DNA of 16,502 nucleotides, taken from contig DATFUR010000030.1 of assembly GCA_035260725.1 (NCBI GenBank), positions 1 to 16,502 of the forward strand, in the 5' to 3' direction. This document shows, one piece after another, positions 14,301 through 16,502 of the stretch. This stretch comes from DASRFS01 sp035260725. GTDB lineage: Bacteria > Patescibacteriota > Microgenomatia > Levybacterales > UBA12049. The notes under the pieces are model-generated. The model had not been told where the DNA came from and made no database searches. It saw only the letters and a program-made list of their open reading frames with translations. Each line of letters begins with the position of its first letter. Position 1 is the first letter of the stretch. Made by a program: the position numbers and the translations under genes.

Positions 14301-15172
14301 AGATTTTTATAAATTAAATCCGCGACCGACAAAATTTCAAGCTTTGGGAAGCGTTTCTCCTGCGGAATATCTATTGTATCAGTTACCACAACCTGTTCAA
14401 CAGGCAATTTGGACAATAGCTTCTCTGCGCCGTCTGCAAAAACCGCGTGGGTTGCAAAAACCGATATCTTCCCCGCTCCATTTTTCTTTAAAAGCTCAAC
14501 CGCCGCTTCTATAGTTTCTCCGGTTGAGATCATATCGTCAACTATTGCAGTATTCTTGTTTTGAACATCTCCATCGATTTTTTCCGATTGGACTTTTCCG
14601 GTTTTGAGATCGCGATTTTTTTCTATCGTTGCAAAAGACAAACCTGAATTTTGTGAAAGATGTTTTATGCGCCTTATCCCTCCCATATCCGGAGAAACAA
14701 GTATTGAATCCTTATCAATTTTTTCAGCAAACAAATCAAGCGCTGTTAAATGAACGACCGGAATTTTGAAAAATTCGGGAAGTTTTATCGAATGCAAATC
14801 AAACGTAATTAATTTATCTACTTTTAAATTCTCCAGAATGTCGGCCATCATCTTAAAACCCACCTCTTCCCCATCTCTAAAAATATGATCTTGTCTTTGG
14901 TAACCAAGATAAGGGGCAACTAAAGTGATTGATCGGGCCCCCGAACGCTTTAGTGCATCTAGTATTAGAAAAAGCTCTATGTAGTTCTGGTCAACAGGGA
15001 TTGAAGTGGACTGAATTAAAATAACATCCTCTTCGACAACTTCGTCTGTAACCCTTATTCTTTTTTCGCCATCCGGAAAAATATGAATTTCCAATTCGGA
15101 GAGTTTGAGATTTAATTTTCCGGCTATTTTTTGAGCAAGAGCAGGATTCGAGGACCCTGAAAAAATTTTCAC
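14297..15172 (-). CDS. prs: Ribose-phosphate pyrophosphokinase (PRPP synthetase), short form
   Basis: This enzyme makes PRPP from ribose 5-phosphate and ATP for nucleotide synthesis. The 291-residue product shows FPDGE (32-36), PYLGYQRQD (87-95), a DLH triad (125-127), the flexible-loop EKNRD (184-188) and the PRPP-binding VDDMISTGET (211-220). It is shorter than typical bacterial enzymes (about 315 residues). The HIFRDGEEVGFK segment after YQRQD resembles archaeal-type enzymes rather than the RK-rich bacterial form, so allosteric control may differ (inference). The start is a GTG at 15172, six bases after TGCTATAAT. It is the first gene of an operon with recR, the DUF5660-like gene and cysS. 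Ribose 5-phosphate supplied by the transketolase route is its substrate. Confidence 0.95.
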   Translation of the reverse strand: MKIFSGSSNPALAQKIAGKLNLKLSELEIHIFPDGEKRIRVTDEVVEEDVILIQSTSIPVDQNYIELFLILDALKRSGARSITLVAPYLGYQRQDHIFRDGEEVGFKMMADILENLKVDKLITFDLHSIKLPEFFKIPVVHLTALDLFAEKIDKDSILVSPDMGGIRRIKHLSQNSGLSFATIEKNRDLKTGKVQSEKIDGDVQNKNTAIVDDMISTGETIEAAVELLKKNGAGKISVFATHAVFADGAEKLLSKLPVEQVVVTDTIDIPQEKRFPKLEILSVADLIYKNL

Positions 15173-15178
15173 TAAACT

Positions 15179-15187
15179 ATTATAGCA
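15179..15187 (-). promoter_or_regulatory. Extended -10 promoter element of prs operon (leaderless GTG)
   Basis: The minus strand reads TGCTATAAT, AGTTTA, then the GTG start at 15172. Six bases between hexamer and codon predict transcription starting on the GTG. A TTGATC at 15204-15209 would give a 19-bp spacer, too long to be convincing. Confidence 0.65.
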
Positions 15188-15216
15188 AAGAGTTTTCTCC
15201 TGTGATCAAGAAATCT

Positions 15217-15891
15217 CTATTTTCTTCCTATTCTTACAACAATTAAATTATGGGAAAATTCATAGAAAGGTCCTAAAAACGCCCCAGTAATAAAACCCCA
15301 AATAATTTCAACGTGTGGAATATTTATAACTAAAATTTGAGGAAAGGATTTAAAATTCCATATTTTAAGCTGATCTGGAAAAATAAATATGAAAATACCA
15401 AGCAATGCAGAATACAAAATACCCATGAATAATCCACTCAATAAAGCGTCCAAAAAAAGATCCTTTCTACTCAGAAGAACAACTATAAGCATGCTCAAGG
15501 TGGCTATTAATAAATCAAATATGGTATTCAGGTTGGTTGAATGGTGAAGGAAAATAAAAATAATTGGCCCTATAAGGATGAAATATCTTAATAATGGATG
15601 CTTGTACGATTTCCGGACTTTTCTTCGCATTATTTCTTCATAAAGAACAGACGCTATCCCGGCAAATAAAAAGGAGAAGAGTAAAACAAAAATATCTGTT
15701 TTTAAAAAAATCGTCTTATCAAAGTAAATCGGATTATAATATTGAGGAATAAATAAAGGGTCAGTTAATCCAACTAAAGCAGTGAGAAAACCCATATAAA
15801 TCATCTTATGACGAAGATCAGGGCGTAGGTAGAATAATAAGGCCCAAATAGGCAATTCTACAACGAAAGCAACTACATATGTGGGTAACAT
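15217..15891 (-). CDS. Multi-pass membrane protein, function unknown
   Basis: I start this 224-residue protein at the ATG at 15891. The frame is open from a TTG at 15912, but the ATG follows the small gene's stop by one base and begins directly with a hydrophobic segment. About six or seven membrane helices are visible, including TYVVAFVVELPIWALLFYL near the start, FVLLFSFLFAGIASVLY, YFILIGPIIFIFL, LLIATLSMLIVVLL and a C-terminal IIWGFITGAFLGPFYEF. Acidic and Pro residues near membrane edges (LTDPLF, PHVEIIW) faintly recall lycopene-cyclase-domain proteins, but I would not assign that. It is the last gene of the dnaX-ybaB run and is separated from prs by 44 bases that contain the prs promoter. 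Confidence 0.85.
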   Translation of the reverse strand: MLPTYVVAFVVELPIWALLFYLRPDLRHKMIYMGFLTALVGLTDPLFIPQYYNPIYFDKTIFLKTDIFVLLFSFLFAGIASVLYEEIMRRKVRKSYKHPLLRYFILIGPIIFIFLHHSTNLNTIFDLLIATLSMLIVVLLSRKDLFLDALLSGLFMGILYSALLGIFIFIFPDQLKIWNFKSFPQILVINIPHVEIIWGFITGAFLGPFYEFSHNLIVVRIGRK

Positions 15892-15892
15892 T

Positions 15893-16060
15893 CTATTTAT
15901 TTTTAATTCCAAACATTTTCAATGTTCCCCGGGAAATTGCTTTTAGCCTTCTGACATTCAAGCTTGGCCCGCGCCTTGCTTTATTTAGCGGATGGTCTTC
16001 AGGCTTATAATTAGAAAACAACGAATCAAAATCTTTACCAAAAATTCGACTTTCAGACAT
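15893..16060 (-). CDS. Small basic 55-residue protein between ybaB and the membrane-protein gene
   Basis: Hand translation of the minus strand gives an intact 55-codon frame from an ATG at 16060 to a TAG at 15893-15895. Its ATG overlaps the ybaB stop (TAATG), and AAAGGA lies eight bases upstream as a Shine-Dalgarno sequence. Its stop is one base from the ATG of the next gene. It exactly fills an otherwise unexplained gap of about 150 bases. The product begins MSESRIFGKDFDSLFSNY, then has a Pro/Lys/Arg middle (PLNKARRGPS) and a basic helix-like end (VRRLKAISRGTLKMFG). There is no membrane segment. The basic tail could bind nucleic acid or a membrane surface, which is a guess. I recognise no family. 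Confidence 0.75.
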   Translation of the reverse strand: MSESRIFGKDFDSLFSNYKPEDHPLNKARRGPSLNVRRLKAISRGTLKMFGIKNK

Positions 16061-16341
16061 TATTGTTGTCCTTTCAAAAGTCCCGCTAGGCCGCCTTGCA
16101 TTGCTGCTAATTTTTTTGCTGCCTCTTGCTGGGATTTTTTGATTGCTTCGTTAACTGCTTCTTTTATATCGTCGTCCGATCTGTTATTTGTTTGGATTGA
16201 TTTAACGTTTTGTGCGCCGTCTATAAGAATTTTAACTCCGTTTTTTTCTACCTCGAGCTCTACCAAAGAAAGCTCTCTTTGGATTTGCATTGCCTGATCC
16301 CGCATTTTTTTGAGTTCACCTATTTGTTGAAATGGATTCAT
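16060..16341 (-). CDS. YbaB/EbfC family nucleoid-associated protein
   Basis: This is a 93-residue DNA-binding protein of the YbaB/EbfC family, small dimeric proteins that bind duplex DNA and are encoded next to dnaX in many bacteria. The layout fits: an N-terminal charged helix (GELKKMRDQAMQIQREL, 8-24), a short beta region (VELEVEKNGVKILIDGAQNVKSIQTN, 27-52), and a C-terminal helix DDIKEAVNEAIKKSQQEAAKKLAAMQGG ending in Gly/Leu. It is slightly shorter than the usual 100-110 residues. The ATG overlaps the dnaX TGA (ATGA) and is preceded by GGTGAT, a partial Shine-Dalgarno match. The stop overlaps the start of the 55-residue gene, so the four genes form one tight run. Confidence 0.92.
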   Translation of the reverse strand: MNPFQQIGELKKMRDQAMQIQRELSLVELEVEKNGVKILIDGAQNVKSIQTNNRSDDDIKEAVNEAIKKSQQEAAKKLAAMQGGLAGLLKGQQ

Positions 16342-16502
16342 TTGTTATCACCGCCCTTCGGGTTCAATAGGATATCTATTGTAACATTTTTCTTGAGAAT
16401 TTCCGAGGCTATTTTTTCTATTAATTCTTTTGTCTTTCGCTCTTCCAATTTTTCTTTGTGAAATTTAAATTTTGTTTCTATTGATACTTTTTTCCCGTTG
16501 GT
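16338..16502 (-). CDS. dnaX: C-terminal end of DNA polymerase III gamma/tau subunit, cut by window edge
   Basis: The last 54 codons of a minus-strand gene enter from the right edge and stop at the TGA at 16338-16340. The visible residues contain KFKFHKEKLEERKTKELIEKIASEIL and then VTIDILLNPKGG. This matches the C-terminal domain of bacterial gamma/tau proteins, where a FxFHKEKLE segment precedes a helix and a terminal strand. The direct overlap with a YbaB/EbfC gene, the classic dnaX neighbour, supports the call strongly. The clamp-loader ATPase part lies outside the window, so length and frameshift signals cannot be judged. Confidence 0.82.
   Translation of the reverse strand, partial: TNGKKVSIETKFKFHKEKLEERKTKELIEKIASEILKKNVTIDILLNPKGGDNK

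Noticed and set aside
1..16502. Alternative genetic code (UGA read as Gly, as in some CPR lineages)
   Set aside because: TGA serves as a clean stop in the genes ending at 4599 and 10195 and in prs and dnaX, and no conserved gene is interrupted by in-frame TGA.
1..16502. CRISPR array, IS element, tRNA, rRNA, riboswitch
   Set aside because: No regularly spaced repeats, terminal inverted repeats with transposase, cloverleaf-like segments or conserved RNA sequences were seen in the short gaps.

Overview
The window looks like a piece of a streamlined Candidate Phyla Radiation (Patescibacteria) genome, most likely Microgenomates-like. The reasons are AT-rich DNA, very tight packing (no gene-free stretch over 300 bases), short versions of housekeeping proteins, a transketolase split into two genes, a DUF763 gene, a charged protein resembling DUF5660, and many lineage-specific proteins I cannot name. 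TGA is used as a normal stop in several genes, so the code is standard. The lineage assignment is inference from gene content only.

Left part (1-7120). A minus-strand gene runs off the left edge; its N-terminus resembles six-hairpin glycosidases. Next come mostly single plus-strand genes of unknown function: a basic protein with three HTH-like repeats (254-976), an overlapping pair in which the second gene carries kinase/aminoglycoside-phosphotransferase-like motifs (1091-2744), an orphan (3946-4599), a secreted helical protein overlapped by a small membrane protein (4616-5420), and two more orphans (5872-6600, 6662-7120). Two recognised genes sit among them on the minus strand: a DUF763 protein (2752-3909) and the methionine sulfoxide reductase MsrB (5413-5811).

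Middle (7169-11847, plus strand). This is a carbon-metabolism cluster: glycerate 2-kinase, transketolase N- and C-terminal subunits, and an FAD-linked 2-hydroxyacid oxidase/dehydrogenase. Transketolase feeds the non-oxidative pentose phosphate pathway and glycerate kinase feeds lower glycolysis.

Right part (11840-16502, minus strand). One operon is prs, recR, a DUF5660-like gene and cysS, linked by overlapping or abutting stops and starts. Upstream of it is a second run: the end of dnaX, ybaB/ebfC, a 55-residue small gene that I found by hand translation, and a multi-pass membrane protein.

The strongest structural theme is transcription signals. At about twelve gene starts a -10 hexamer, often an extended TGnTAnnnT, lies only 6-10 bases before the start codon, several with a -35 box at 16-18 bp. 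With the usual geometry this gives leaderless or nearly leaderless mRNAs. It also revises the starts of three genes (254, 3909, 8352), all to GTG codons. Genes inside operons more often show Shine-Dalgarno-like sequences or stop/start overlaps. I saw no rRNA, tRNA, CRISPR array, insertion sequence or convincing intrinsic terminator.
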